64,000 nucleotides of DNA from CAMDMI01 sp044379485 (GCA_044379485.1 JBIPOE010000006.1:1-64000); one strand, 5' to 3'. Positions 50,915 through 60,965 are shown, counted from the stretch's first letter. A program made the numbers and translations. Notes: generated by a model not told the origin, from the sequence alone.

Positions 50915-51928
50915 TTACCTGGATTTAGCCTGCTTTAAAACAATCCCAGAACTGGCACTTTTTGACGAGGTCAGGGTTAGCGAATATCGTTTATCACCTG
51001 TGAAAATGGTAACTTCCGCAGTATTAGGTGGCATTCGACCTTCATTTTCAGCATGTAGTATAAATGAAGAACCTTCAGAGCCAAATGAAACGGGTAGGAA
51101 TAGCCGTAGAGGATGTTTGGTAACCTGAATGTTTTTTCCAATCCATTCATGATCATAGTATATTGAAACCATATCGCCATCTTCCTCCTGGTCGTCTTTT
51201 AGTTCCAGAAAAACTGTATCACTATCTATTAGAATATCTCTAACATAGGTGACAGGCCGGCCTCCGAGTTCTTTTATCAAAACATTCTGCTTTAAGTACT
51301 TAAGCTCAAAGTTGAATTCATTCTGGTTTGGTTCAGCTATAAACTGCAGTACATTTCTATTGAGTATCCAGGTTCCTTTTTTATTGGATTTATAACTAAC
51401 TGGTTTCATGGATGCGGGAAAAATCCAGGCTCTGGAGTAGTTTTTGAAATTTCCGGGGTGCGTCCAATCATATTTCTTGTTGTAAGGATTTTTTGCGGTG
51501 CTGTTGTCAAATGGAATAATAAGTGTATCGCCTTGTCTTTTAACTACTTTGGCCCAATTGAAGGCTGATAATATATTTTCTCCACCAGGTGGATAAAATG
51601 AGATTTTGCCATTATGGGCTTTATCAATTGAATCTTTTATTGGTTTTGGAAATTCGTACAAATATCCAAGTGTGTCATTCTCAGCTTTCCAAAAAGCATC
51701 GCTTTCAAATGAGGTTTTTTTACTTGTTTCCAGTTCATAACCTGTTAATCCATCATTATTTATAAACTTTACCCTTTGGTGATAATCATATTTCCCAAAC
51801 ACCTCTTTTATCTGTTTGATCATTTCCAAAGGTGTCATTTTTCCATTTGGTGATTGTGCCGGTCTTTGCAGCTGTGCTTGAACATGTAGAACAAACAAAA
51901 AGAAAAATGAAAAAGCAGTAAAGTGCAT
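50915..51928 (-). CDS. Secreted protein of unknown function
   Basis: I place the start at the ATG at 51928, which gives a signal peptide (MHFTAFSFFFLFVLHVQA). A domain of unknown type (residues 20-230) is followed by a C-terminal domain with DGDMVSIYYDHEWIGKN and ILHAENEGRMPPNTAEV. I recall the latter segment from the ends of several secreted Cytophagales proteins. The protein has no cell-wall or enzyme motif that I recognise. Its neighbours give no clear hint. Confidence 0.65.
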   Translation of the reverse strand: MHFTAFSFFFLFVLHVQAQLQRPAQSPNGKMTPLEMIKQIKEVFGKYDYHQRVKFINNDGLTGYELETSKKTSFESDAFWKAENDTLGYLYEFPKPIKDSIDKAHNGKISFYPPGGENILSAFNWAKVVKRQGDTLIIPFDNSTAKNPYNKKYDWTHPGNFKNYSRAWIFPASMKPVSYKSNKKGTWILNRNVLQFIAEPNQNEFNFELKYLKQNVLIKELGGRPVTYVRDILIDSDTVFLELKDDQEEDGDMVSIYYDHEWIGKNIQVTKHPLRLFLPVSFGSEGSSFILHAENEGRMPPNTAEVTIFTGDKRYSLTLTSSKSASSGIVLKQAKSR

Positions 51929-52037
51929 GTTTTTTCCCAATTCTTGGGCCGGCAAATATGGAAAAGATTTTGGGATTAGAATATTGGTGGAATTTCAGGT
52001 GTTAGTTTTTGTGACTTAAAAAAACAGAATGGAACCT

Positions 52038-53123
52038 TTAGTAAAAAACGCAATCCCCATCCCCATCCTGAAAATTCAGGTCTGGAATCTGAGAGAGATC
52101 TTTTGAAAAAATGTATGCTTTTTGAATGGGTTTCTGGAATAGAAATGGAAGTTTGGCGGTTTTAAAACCTTCTATCAGCTCGGGTAAGAAAATAGTGAGA
52201 ATGTCTATTTGATTGTTTTTGAGCCAGTTAAAAATGAACTGAACGGCTAAAGTTCTAAACTTCGGTTCAACATGAAAATAGGGAATGCTTAAAGCACCAT
52301 CTCTGATTTTTAGTAAAAAGAAGCCCACAAAACGCTGGTTAGAATCCAGAACCTTAAATAGCTTGTAGTAAAAAACAGAACTTACCGAGGAGAAATAGTA
52401 TTGTTTACTTTTTAAGTCTTCCTCTTTCTGAATAACCCAAGGGTAGGCCAAAGCCCAGTCAAGATCTTCCTTTTTTCTATTGCTGATGTTAAATTTGTTT
52501 ATCAGAAGCCCGCCAATTTCCTCATCTGGTTTACTGATTTCCAAAAAATGGACATTGTTTTCCGATTTGGTTTTTCGGAAATATGAAAATGGGGCTAACA
52601 GGCTGTTTAATACCCAATCACCAATTTTCAATAATAGTTTTATCTGACCAAAAATGGCTTTTTTGGGAGGAAGCAATTCCGAAAAATTGAATTTGTAATA
52701 GCACCTTAAACCTGTTTTATAAACGGTTGGCTGGAAGATTTTGGTTTTCTGATAGGTTGGAATTAAAGTTGGAACAATGTTGGTAATCATTATTTTTTTG
52801 TTCCATGCTTTTATGATTCTCAGAAAAAGACTGGCTGCTACATTTTTGGATTTGTATGCTTCATCGACCCAAAAACAGGAAAACCAACCTATTTTTTGTT
52901 TCTCATTGTTTAGAAAAACAAAATCTGGCAAAACACCCAAATAACCAACAGTTTTGATGCCATCAAAAGTTGCAACCAAAAGGACATCATTTTCATCAGC
53001 TCTTGGGTTGTGAAAATGCGAAACTGCTCTATGGTAACTTATTGGCAGATTCTCCAGGTTTTGATAGGTTTCTGAATGAATAAATTCCCAAAGGGCCTTC
53101 TTGTTAAAAGATATTGTTTCCAT
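52038..53123 (-). CDS. GNAT-type acyltransferase
   Basis: The 361-residue protein has two GNAT-like halves. The first has TVGYLGVLPDFVF and WVDEAYKSKNVAASLFLRII, in the place of the acetyl-CoA site. The end DLNFQDGDGDCVFY is seen in acyltransferases of surface polysaccharide clusters. The start overlaps the stop of the deacetylase gene (TAATG), so the two are made in step. The acceptor is unknown, and a sugar or lipid-linked glycan is likely. Confidence 0.7.
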   Translation of the reverse strand: METISFNKKALWEFIHSETYQNLENLPISYHRAVSHFHNPRADENDVLLVATFDGIKTVGYLGVLPDFVFLNNEKQKIGWFSCFWVDEAYKSKNVAASLFLRIIKAWNKKIMITNIVPTLIPTYQKTKIFQPTVYKTGLRCYYKFNFSELLPPKKAIFGQIKLLLKIGDWVLNSLLAPFSYFRKTKSENNVHFLEISKPDEEIGGLLINKFNISNRKKEDLDWALAYPWVIQKEEDLKSKQYYFSSVSSVFYYKLFKVLDSNQRFVGFFLLKIRDGALSIPYFHVEPKFRTLAVQFIFNWLKNNQIDILTIFLPELIEGFKTAKLPFLFQKPIQKAYIFSKDLSQIPDLNFQDGDGDCVFY

Positions 53124-54112
53124 TAGTTTGCTCTTTTAATTTGATTGCTGCCTGTCATCTTTCGAATCAAATATTTGAAGCATTGCAACTTCATGATTTC
53201 CATTGCCGATAAATCTCCCGTTTCCATTGGAATCCGATGCAAGTGTTTTTTGAAATCATCTGATTTTAAGCCTGATACCCCGAAAGAGAGTTCAAAATTG
53301 GCTTCTTTGAAAATGTAATGAAACAGCTCGTTTTTAATCTGATCGTCTCCAAATGGAAATGCGAAATACAAAGGGCTGGTATTAAAATTGTTTTTTAAAT
53401 AGGAACTTGCTGTTTCTATTTGTCTTTTTTGTTCTTCAAAATTAATCGTTTTGAAATTTGGATGGTCTTTGCTGTGGTTGCCTATGGTAAAGCCATTTGA
53501 TTGGATTTCAATGATTTGGCTGCTGCTTAAATATGGCTTATGAAAATCAAGATATTGCCTGAAGCTAAGACCAAGAATTTCTGCTATATCATCTAATCTT
53601 GAGCTTTCATAATATTCAGTTTTTTGAATTGTTGTTTTTATATTTTCTGTTGTAATATTCAGATAATCAGCAACTTTTCCTGAGTTGGAATTGGTTTTCA
53701 ATTCCTCCAGAATCAAACTGACCTTGTGCCTGTAAAACATCGATTTGTTATCAACAAAATCTGAATTGATGAAAAGTGCTGCGGATAACTTTTTTTCAAT
53801 CAAATAAGGAATGGCATTAAAATATAGCTCTGAAAGACCATCATCAAAGCTAATGAAAAACCCTTTTTCTTTTTGGGAAAGGCTTAGTTCTGAGATAGAT
53901 AAGGGTTTATAGTGCCTTTTGAAAAAATCAATATCGGTTTGGAAATGTTTAATACTCCTGTAATACTCCAGATTCCGGATATGGGCTCCAGGGTGATCTG
54001 TTATGGAATGATAAAATGGTAAAACAAGATGATGCGTTACCATTTTATGCAGTGTTTCCAATGGAATTAAACTAAAAAAATCAGTGATTATATTTTTAAA
54101 AGTTGAATTCAT
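53123..54112 (-). CDS. NodB-type polysaccharide deacetylase
   Basis: The 329-residue protein has a NodB homology domain with ISFDDGLSELYFNAIPYL (the metal-binding Asp-Asp) and IGNHSKDHPNFKT (the His site). It likely takes acetyl groups from GlcNAc-type polymers. No signal peptide is clear, so the protein may act on the inner side of the membrane. It is translationally coupled to a GNAT acyltransferase, so one enzyme may remove and the other add an acyl group. Confidence 0.83.
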   Translation of the reverse strand: MNSTFKNIITDFFSLIPLETLHKMVTHHLVLPFYHSITDHPGAHIRNLEYYRSIKHFQTDIDFFKRHYKPLSISELSLSQKEKGFFISFDDGLSELYFNAIPYLIEKKLSAALFINSDFVDNKSMFYRHKVSLILEELKTNSNSGKVADYLNITTENIKTTIQKTEYYESSRLDDIAEILGLSFRQYLDFHKPYLSSSQIIEIQSNGFTIGNHSKDHPNFKTINFEEQKRQIETASSYLKNNFNTSPLYFAFPFGDDQIKNELFHYIFKEANFELSFGVSGLKSDDFKKHLHRIPMETGDLSAMEIMKLQCFKYLIRKMTGSNQIKRAN

Positions 54113-54126
54113 TTTGTGAATACGAA

Positions 54127-55278
54127 TTACTCCACGTACAACAACAGACCTTTCAAATAATCTCCTTCCGGATGGAAAATATTGATGGGATGATCTGCCG
54201 TTTGGGCCAGTGGCTGCACTATCCTTACCAATCTGCCTGCGTCAACAGCAGCTGCGAACACTATTTTCTGAAACAGATCTTTGTCAATATGTTGCGAACA
54301 TGAAAACGTAGCCAACAAGCCTCCTTTCTTTATTTTTCGCATAGCCGAAAGGTTGATTTCTTTATATCCGCGTGAGGCTTTATCTACCGAAACTTTGTTT
54401 TTTGCAAAAGCAGGTGGATCCAGAATTACCAGGTCAAAATCGTCATCCATTTCCTTCAGAAAGTCAAAACAATCGGATGCAATTGAACTGTGCGTTTTGT
54501 ACTTCGGGAAGTTTAGTTTGACATTTCTGTCACCCATATTGCAGGCGTCTTTAGAAATATCAACGGATAAAACTTCAGAAGCCCCACCAGCAATGGCATA
54601 CACTGAAAATCCCGCTGTGTATGAAAAGGCGTTTAAGACTTTTCTACCGTTGCTTAGTTTTTTGATTAACTGGCGGTTGTCTCTTTGATCGATAAAAAAG
54701 CCTGTTTTTTGTCCTTTTTCCAGATCAACCAAAAATTTTAAACCGTTTTCTATACCTATAACTTCCTTTTCTGGTTTGTCTGTAAGCCACTTACCTTCCT
54801 TGTCGTGACTATGTTTGTGATACACTTGGGTATAACCCATTTCCAATAAAATATCAAGCCATGTTTTGGTCCATTGCTTGGTGGCATCTATGAGCGTGTG
54901 CAGAAAGGCTATATTGCCGCCATAAATATCAATAATCAAACCTGGGAAAAAGTCGCCTTCTGCATGAATTAGTCGGTATGTGTCTGTTTTTGAATCAATT
55001 ACCAGACTTGTTCTCAAGTCAAGTGCGGATTGAAATTTAGATTTCCAAAATGCAAGATTGAAGCCCGACTCTGGTTTTGGGCCAAAGTGAAAAATGCGGC
55101 AAACGATCTGACTTTCAGGATCTGAAAATCCATAACCAAGGACTTTTCCTGTATCATCTATCACCTCGGCTATGCCCACAGATTTGGTTACTACGCCTTC
55201 TACCGCTCCGGAAAAAACCCAGGCATGTCTTTGTAAAAAAGGTTTTACCCTGTCTTTTTTGATTTGTATTTGTTGCAT
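54127..55278 (-). CDS. rlmI: Class I SAM-dependent rRNA methyltransferase (RlmI-like)
   Basis: The 383-residue protein has an N-terminal PUA domain (QIQIKKDRVKPFLQRHAWVF) and a Rossmann methyltransferase domain. FSYTAGFSVYAIAGGA is the SAM site and DLVILDPPAFAK the catalytic NPP-like motif. A Cys in LATFSCSQHID is the expected nucleophile of m5C enzymes. RlmI methylates 23S rRNA C1962 in E. coli. The start ATG lies next to a TACTTTTA element. Confidence 0.85.
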   Translation of the reverse strand: MQQIQIKKDRVKPFLQRHAWVFSGAVEGVVTKSVGIAEVIDDTGKVLGYGFSDPESQIVCRIFHFGPKPESGFNLAFWKSKFQSALDLRTSLVIDSKTDTYRLIHAEGDFFPGLIIDIYGGNIAFLHTLIDATKQWTKTWLDILLEMGYTQVYHKHSHDKEGKWLTDKPEKEVIGIENGLKFLVDLEKGQKTGFFIDQRDNRQLIKKLSNGRKVLNAFSYTAGFSVYAIAGGASEVLSVDISKDACNMGDRNVKLNFPKYKTHSSIASDCFDFLKEMDDDFDLVILDPPAFAKNKVSVDKASRGYKEINLSAMRKIKKGGLLATFSCSQHIDKDLFQKIVFAAAVDAGRLVRIVQPLAQTADHPINIFHPEGDYLKGLLLYVE

Positions 55279-55420
55279 CTTCTTTTGGAATCGGGTAAAA
55301 GTAAATAAAGATTGAGAAGCCTAAGCCGTATTCTTTTTCATTATCAAAAGTTCAGATATTTTACTTCTGAATTTTTGAAGCAGTTTATTGGTTAATTCCT
55401 TATGATTGCTAATTGCAATC

Positions 55421-56524
55421 TTAGATAGACTTTCGCTTTACAAGTCTGATTGCAAATACTTTAGGCCAGTTTTTTCCAGTTACATAATAGAGTTTCTCTT
55501 CCGCATTGTATGCAATTCCATTCAAAACATCTTCTTCACCCTTTCGGTCTTCATCTTTTAAGATTCCCGATAGATCGGCGTAGGCCAGCACTTTTCCTGT
55601 GATCGGGTCGATTTTTACAAGGGTATCTGTTTGGTATTTATTTGCCCAGATGTTGCCTTCCACAGCTTCAAGTTCGTTTAGGCTGGATACAGGATTCTTA
55701 TTGTCCCAAACTTCAATTTTTCGTTTCTGCTTAAAATCTTGTGGCTCGTAAAAATAGATTGAATTGCTTCCATCGCTCATTATCAATTCGTTGCCAATGT
55801 GGCAAAGACCCCATCCATCAGTTGGGTAGCTAAATTCTCTTATTTTTTTCAATTGTGGCAAACTGTAAACGAATCCTTTTCTGTTTTGCCAGGTTATCTG
55901 AAAAAGTTGCTTGTTCCAAATGGTAATTCCTTCTCCAAAGTATTCATTGTCAAGGTCTATACGTTGAACAGCTTTGCCAGTTTGAAAATCTGTTTCCATC
56001 GCGGCAGATTTTCCATTCAGTCCGGTTCCTTCCCAGAGTTTGCCTTCATACCATTCTAAGCCTTGGGTAAATGACTGAGGATCATGAGGAAACGTTTTGA
56101 TCACTTCAAAGGTGTAAAATTCCGGAACAATGTCTGATTTTAAATTAAATGATTGGGTAGCAGTTTCGGTGATGTTCCCCTTTTGGAAGCCTTCAATTTT
56201 AAAGGTATAGGTTCCGGTGTTTTTATTTTCAGAATTACATACAAACTGCTGTTGCATAAGTCCAGGATTTAAACTGCTACCAACTAGTTCACCATTAAGG
56301 CTATAGACCAAGGAATCCATTTTCTTGCTGCTGTCCAACATCTCAAATGTGAACTGTACATCTTCCCCGATTGTGATGGGCTTTGTGATTGCCTGAATGG
56401 AAAAATAAGCCCTTTGGCTTAACAGGTCCTCAGTTGTTGTTTTTTCTTTTTCTGGTCCACAAGCCTGAATAAGAAAAATGCTTATCCAGAATAAGCCCAA
56501 TCTGTTTTTTATATTTTGTAGCAT
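55421..56524 (-). CDS. Glutaminyl-peptide cyclotransferase (glutamine cyclotransferase), lipoprotein
   Basis: The frame is open to 56611, but the ATG at 56524 gives a lipoprotein signal ending FLIQACG. After an Ig-like region (about residues 25-140) comes a five-bladed propeller with FTQGLEWYEGKLWEGTG, NELEAVEGNIWANKYQ and DVLNGIAYNAEEKLYYVTG. These match plant-type glutamine cyclotransferases, which turn N-terminal Gln into pyroglutamate. It acts in the periplasm or at the outer membrane. Confidence 0.87.
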   Translation of the reverse strand: MLQNIKNRLGLFWISIFLIQACGPEKEKTTTEDLLSQRAYFSIQAITKPITIGEDVQFTFEMLDSSKKMDSLVYSLNGELVGSSLNPGLMQQQFVCNSENKNTGTYTFKIEGFQKGNITETATQSFNLKSDIVPEFYTFEVIKTFPHDPQSFTQGLEWYEGKLWEGTGLNGKSAAMETDFQTGKAVQRIDLDNEYFGEGITIWNKQLFQITWQNRKGFVYSLPQLKKIREFSYPTDGWGLCHIGNELIMSDGSNSIYFYEPQDFKQKRKIEVWDNKNPVSSLNELEAVEGNIWANKYQTDTLVKIDPITGKVLAYADLSGILKDEDRKGEEDVLNGIAYNAEEKLYYVTGKNWPKVFAIRLVKRKSI

Positions 56525-56711
56525 TTTGCTATTTGTATGGTTGTTTTCGGAATGATTTTCTAAAAATTCATTCATTTGAAAGGACTTGATAATCTCGCTT
56601 TTTTGAGGCAATTATTTGTTTTCAGATGCGAAATATGGTTTTTCCTTTCAATTTTTGCATCCTTTATTAATAATTTCAACAACTGGTTTTACGAAGTTTA
56701 AATTTAACACA

Positions 56712-57920
56712 TTGATTGCCAATAGAAAAGAACTGCTTACGGAACAATTTGACTACCTTTTGCCAGATCAAGCCATTGCCAGATTTCCGCTTGAGGATAG
56801 AGATCAATCCAAACTACTTGTTTGGAGGGATGGTCGAATTCAGCATAAAAAGTTTACTGATGTTGCGGACGAGCTACCATCTGATGCCCTTTTGATTTTT
56901 AACAATACCAAAGTTGTGCCAGCCAGACTTCATTTTCAAAAGCCTACTGGTGCCTGGATTGAACTTTTGGTGGTGGAAAAAATGGAGGAAGAAAGCAGCA
57001 AGCTTAATGGTTCTGAATGGGTTTGGGAGTGCATGATTGGCAATAAGAAAAAATGGGCTGATGATGAAGTGCTTGAAGTTTCTAAGTATATTGATGGTGA
57101 GCTATTTGGGCTAAAGGCTAAATTTTATGACAAAGAAAATAATCTTGTCCGCTTAAGTTGGTTTCCTGAAAAGCTTACTTTTTATGAGGTTCTTGCCCAA
57201 CTGGGGGAAATGCCAATTCCACCGTATTTGAATCGCGATTCGGTAGAAAGCGATAAACAAAATTACCAAACCGTTTACGCCCAGGTAGAAGGTGCCATTG
57301 CTGCTCCAACAGCGGGTTTGCACTTTACAGATCGTATATTTAATGATTTGAGAGCCAGATCAATTGAGATGAAAGAACTGACACTACACGTTGGTTTGGG
57401 GACTTTTAAACCTATGAAATCTGAAAAAGTAGCTGAGCATGAGATGCATCCGGAAAAAGTGGTGGTTTCTAAAAAACTAATTCAGAAACTGGCCAAACAT
57501 ACCGGTCCTATTGTTGCTGTCGGAACAACCTCGATTCGCTCTTTGGAATCCTTATATTGGCTTGGTACTGAGTTTATTGAAACAGAAATTTTTCCAGAGT
57601 ATCTTCATTCTGAAGATCCATACAATTGGGCTAAAAGGGATTTTTCTATCCAACAGGTGGCGAAAGCGTTGGTGGATTGGATGGCAGAAAAGCAGATGGA
57701 AGAACTTCAGTTTGCCACTCAGCTTTATCTAATGCCTGGCTATCAATTTAGGGTGGTGAAAGGCTTGATTACCAATTTTCACCAGCCAAAATCAACTTTA
57801 CTGGTCCTGATTTCTGCCTTTATTGGCGACAATTGGAAACAGATTTATGAAGAAGCCCTGGCAAAAAATTATCGGTTTTTAAGCTATGGTGATAGTTCTT
57901 TTCTTTATAACGGGAATTAA
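56712..57920 (+). CDS. queA: tRNA preQ1(34) S-adenosylmethionine ribosyltransferase-isomerase
   Basis: The frame can reach a TTG at 56616, but the first codons there do not fit the family. I prefer the TTG at 56712, which gives MIANRKELLTEQFDYLLPDQ. QueA marks are IARFPLEDRDQSKLL, FNNTKVVPARLHF, EGAIAAPTAGLHFT and TNFHQPKSTLLVLISAFIG. The enzyme makes epoxyqueuosine in tRNA. It ends just before an AT-rich spacer and RNase H. Confidence 0.92.
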   Translation: MIANRKELLTEQFDYLLPDQAIARFPLEDRDQSKLLVWRDGRIQHKKFTDVADELPSDALLIFNNTKVVPARLHFQKPTGAWIELLVVEKMEEESSKLNGSEWVWECMIGNKKKWADDEVLEVSKYIDGELFGLKAKFYDKENNLVRLSWFPEKLTFYEVLAQLGEMPIPPYLNRDSVESDKQNYQTVYAQVEGAIAAPTAGLHFTDRIFNDLRARSIEMKELTLHVGLGTFKPMKSEKVAEHEMHPEKVVVSKKLIQKLAKHTGPIVAVGTTSIRSLESLYWLGTEFIETEIFPEYLHSEDPYNWAKRDFSIQQVAKALVDWMAEKQMEELQFATQLYLMPGYQFRVVKGLITNFHQPKSTLLVLISAFIGDNWKQIYEEALAKNYRFLSYGDSSFLYNGN

Positions 57921-57944
57921 CAATGTATAATTCAGGCCCCCTAA

Positions 57945-57958
57945 TCCGCCATGGCGGA
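57945..57958. repeat. Short perfect palindrome TCCGCCATGGCGGA
   Basis: A 14-bp palindrome lies in the 87-base spacer between queA and the RNase H gene. It is followed by AT-rich direct repeats of ATTCAT/ATAATT type. Confidence 0.4.
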
Positions 57959-58007
57959 GGAACAAATTCATCATTTATAATTCATAATTTATCATTCATC
58001 ATTAATT

Positions 58008-58640
58008 ATGCCAAGTCCTAAGCAAAAGTGGTATGTAGTTCTTAAGGGCAGAAAACCAGGTATTTACACCAGTTGGGATAGAGCCAAAGAACAGATTTTT
58101 GAATTTACCGGCGCAGTTTATAAAAGCTTTGAAGACCAGAAAATAGCAGAGGAAGCATGGGCCAATAAGAGGTTCCCAGCTGGAGATAGTCCTTTTGCTG
58201 CGCCAAACCCGGCTGGAAATGGAAAAAAAGTTCCCCGACCAGATGGTCCATATATAGTAGTAGATGCTTCTTCCATAGGTGTTCCAGGGCCAACTGAATA
58301 TCAGGGATTTTTGATGCCGGAAAAAAGGAAGCTTTTTGGAGTGCATATTGGATTGGCTACTAATAATTTAGGTGAGTTTTTGGGAATAGTCCATGCACTT
58401 GCCTACTTATATAAGCATGAATCCAATCTGCCAATTTATTCAGATTCAGTTACTGCCCTCAGCTGGGTGGCAAAGAAAAAGGTGAAATCAGAATTGGAAC
58501 GGAGTTTTAAAACAGAGGAAGCCTGGCAATTGGTCGATCGTGCTTTGATTTGGCTAAACACGCACCAATTCAGCAATAGAATCTGGAAATGGGAAACAGA
58601 ACATTGGGGCGAAAACCCTGCAGATTATGGCAGAAAATAG
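58008..58640 (+). CDS. Viroplasmin-type ribonuclease H
   Basis: The 210-residue protein has an N-terminal viroplasmin-like domain (KWYVVLKGRKPGIYTSWDRA and FEDQKIAEEAW), which binds RNA-DNA hybrid in known cases. A type 1 RNase H domain follows with Asp in VVDASSIG, Glu in NNLGEFLGI, Asp in PIYSDSVTA and a last Asp in ADYGRK. It removes RNA from hybrids. The linker has a short Pro-rich part. This is the common form in Bacteroidota. Confidence 0.88.
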   Translation: MPSPKQKWYVVLKGRKPGIYTSWDRAKEQIFEFTGAVYKSFEDQKIAEEAWANKRFPAGDSPFAAPNPAGNGKKVPRPDGPYIVVDASSIGVPGPTEYQGFLMPEKRKLFGVHIGLATNNLGEFLGIVHALAYLYKHESNLPIYSDSVTALSWVAKKKVKSELERSFKTEEAWQLVDRALIWLNTHQFSNRIWKWETEHWGENPADYGRK

Positions 58641-58697
58641 AATCAACCCTAACTCGAAACATTGGAAAAGCTCTAATTCAAAATCTTCAAAAAGCAG

Positions 58698-59435
58698 TTG
58701 GGAAACCCTTATTTTAATTTCAAGCAATTCAGTATTTGGCAAGAGAAATCTGCCATGAAGGTTTGCACCGATTCCTGTATTTTTGGTGCATATGTATCGC
58801 AATATCTTGAAAGTCAAGTTTTTGACAAGTCTTATCAACGCATTTTAGATGTTGGATCCGGAACGGGTTTACTCTCTCTTATGCTAGCTCAAAAACTCCC
58901 GAATAGTAAAATAGAAGCCATTGAGCCTGATTTAGATTCATTTTCAGAATGTAAACTGAATTTTGAAAATTCAAATTGGTCAAACCGATTGAATGTATTC
59001 CTTCAAAATCTAGGTCAATTTTCAGAATCCAGACAAAATCAATATGAAATCATTATTTGTAATCCTCCATTTTTTTTAAATCATCTTTTAAGTTCTTCAC
59101 AATCAAGAAATAAGGCCTTACATATTTCTAAGGCCGATTGGGAGAAGTGGCTTTTAGAATTAAGGAATTTATTAAAACCAGATGGGCAGATTTGGATTTT
59201 ACTGCCAAAAGAAAACCTAAATCCCAGTTTGGAAATTGGAAAAAATCTTGGTTTCCATGTATCAACCAAGGTGGATTTGCATCAATTTGGTAAGCATAAC
59301 TGGCGTCATATATTATGTTTTATTCAAAATGAGCCCTCGCATTTTACGCATATTGAAACCCAGATTTATGATCAAAACAAGGACCTGGATTCCTTATTAA
59401 AAACTTGGCTTTCTGATTTTTACCTTAAATTATAG
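58698..59435 (+). CDS. trmN6: tRNA1(Val) adenine-N6 methyltransferase-like
   Basis: The start is a TTG, giving MGNPYFNFKQFSIWQEKSAM, which is the family N-terminus. It has a SAM site ILDVGSGTGLLSLMLAQKL and a catalytic NPPF motif in IIICNPPFFLNH. TrmN6 (YfiC) methylates A37 of tRNA-Val. The length (245) is normal. It follows the RNase H gene by 57 bases on the same strand. Confidence 0.86.
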   Translation: MGNPYFNFKQFSIWQEKSAMKVCTDSCIFGAYVSQYLESQVFDKSYQRILDVGSGTGLLSLMLAQKLPNSKIEAIEPDLDSFSECKLNFENSNWSNRLNVFLQNLGQFSESRQNQYEIIICNPPFFLNHLLSSSQSRNKALHISKADWEKWLLELRNLLKPDGQIWILLPKENLNPSLEIGKNLGFHVSTKVDLHQFGKHNWRHILCFIQNEPSHFTHIETQIYDQNKDLDSLLKTWLSDFYLKL

Positions 59436-59607
59436 CTTGAACTTTTGTTTCAGAAATTCTAGGTAAATACAATTGATTTTGGAATTGTCTGATTCCATTT
59501 CGCACCCATGTAGTTTTTTGGTTTAATCCTGACCTGATTAGAAATTCTCTGCCCATACCTTCGCAGCAGGTTTAACGCTGATAAGAACAAAAACCTCTTC
59601 TTTCCTT

Positions 59608-60924
59608 ATGTTACCATTAAAAAAATGGACTGCAATGGCTACCCTATTTGCCATTACAGCCGCCGCCGGGGTCCAGGCCCAGTCTTCTGAAACTCTTCAC
59701 AGAGCAGAAAAGTTGTTCGAACAGGAAGATTTTTACAATTCTCTTCCGCTATTCGAAGAATTGATTTTCAAAGGTCAAGATCTTGAAAATTCAAATCTCA
59801 AAGCAGGTATGTGTTTGCTATTTTTGTCGAAACCAGAATCGGGTCTTCAGCACATCAAAAGAGCAAAAAATCCGCAAAATGAGGTGAATCCCAACTATCA
59901 GTTTTGGTTGGGTCGGGCATATCACTTGAATATGAAAATTGATTCAGCGCTGCTATGCTACAGAAAGTATTTGGTGGTGGCAAGTACAAACGATGAGTTC
60001 AGAAAAGGTGTTGAAGACCTGATAAGTCAGATACACAGGACTGAAATTCACTTTTTGTCTGGTGAAAAAGAGCCATATGACATTACCAACCTGGGTGAAA
60101 GTGTAAATAGTCCTTATACCGAGCATTCCCCTATAGTATCGAAAGATGGTCAGATCCTGGTGTTTACATCAAGACGCCCATTGTTTGCAAATGAGCCACA
60201 AGAGGCTGATGGTCAATATGCATCAAAGCTGTATTATTCCATTAAACAAACAAATGGTATATGGTCAAAATCTATACCGCTGCATCCCAGATTAAACAAC
60301 AAAATCCAGTTTACTTCTGTTCAATGGGTTGGAAATAAGCTTATCTTAATGAGTCCGGAACACGGTGGTTCACTTTGGGAAGTTGAACGTGAGGGAAATG
60401 AGTTTAAAGATCCTGTGGCTATGAGAACAGAGATTCCAGCAAAATATTTTAAGCCAGATGGAAACTTTAATCCAAGTATGGATCGGGTAATGTTTGCCAA
60501 CAACTCACTATTTGATGGAACATACGATTTGTATATGGTGGAAAGGCGCACCGAAGCAAAATGGAGTAAGCCTTGGAAAATTACCAAAAATATTAATACT
60601 GGTGACGATGAAATTGCTCCGATTTGGATGGAAGACGGAAAAACTATTGTTTTTTCATCCAAAGGTTTGAAAGGTTTGGGAGGATACGATTTATTCAGAA
60701 CTGTTTATGATCCTGAGACCAAAACTTTTACAGAACCTGAAAACCTTGGTTATCCAATCAATACGCCTGGAAATGATACTCATTATTTTGAGATGAACAA
60801 AGGAAGAACAATTTTTCTTTCTTCAGCCAGAGCAAATGGGCAAGGCGGGGCTGACATTTATATGTTGAAGCCTTCAGAAGAAGCACACTCAAAGAGAAAC
60901 GGTGGTTTTCACGACCATTGGTAA
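59608..60924 (+). CDS. Periplasmic TPR and PD40 (WD40-like) protein
   Basis: The 438-residue protein has a signal peptide (ending GVQAQ), TPR-like helices (about residues 30-150) and PD40 propeller repeats with SPYTEHSPIVSKDG, DEIAPIWMEDGKTIVFSS and GYDLFRTVYDPE. Similar proteins act in gliding motility and type IX secretion (PorE/SprE-like), but an OmpA domain is missing here. It has a strong terminator after it. The role is probably in the periplasm. Confidence 0.8.
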   Translation: MLPLKKWTAMATLFAITAAAGVQAQSSETLHRAEKLFEQEDFYNSLPLFEELIFKGQDLENSNLKAGMCLLFLSKPESGLQHIKRAKNPQNEVNPNYQFWLGRAYHLNMKIDSALLCYRKYLVVASTNDEFRKGVEDLISQIHRTEIHFLSGEKEPYDITNLGESVNSPYTEHSPIVSKDGQILVFTSRRPLFANEPQEADGQYASKLYYSIKQTNGIWSKSIPLHPRLNNKIQFTSVQWVGNKLILMSPEHGGSLWEVEREGNEFKDPVAMRTEIPAKYFKPDGNFNPSMDRVMFANNSLFDGTYDLYMVERRTEAKWSKPWKITKNINTGDDEIAPIWMEDGKTIVFSSKGLKGLGGYDLFRTVYDPETKTFTEPENLGYPINTPGNDTHYFEMNKGRTIFLSSARANGQGGADIYMLKPSEEAHSKRNGGFHDHW

Positions 60925-60965
60925 AATATTTGCCTAGAATTACAAGACAATCAGATACTTGTAAA

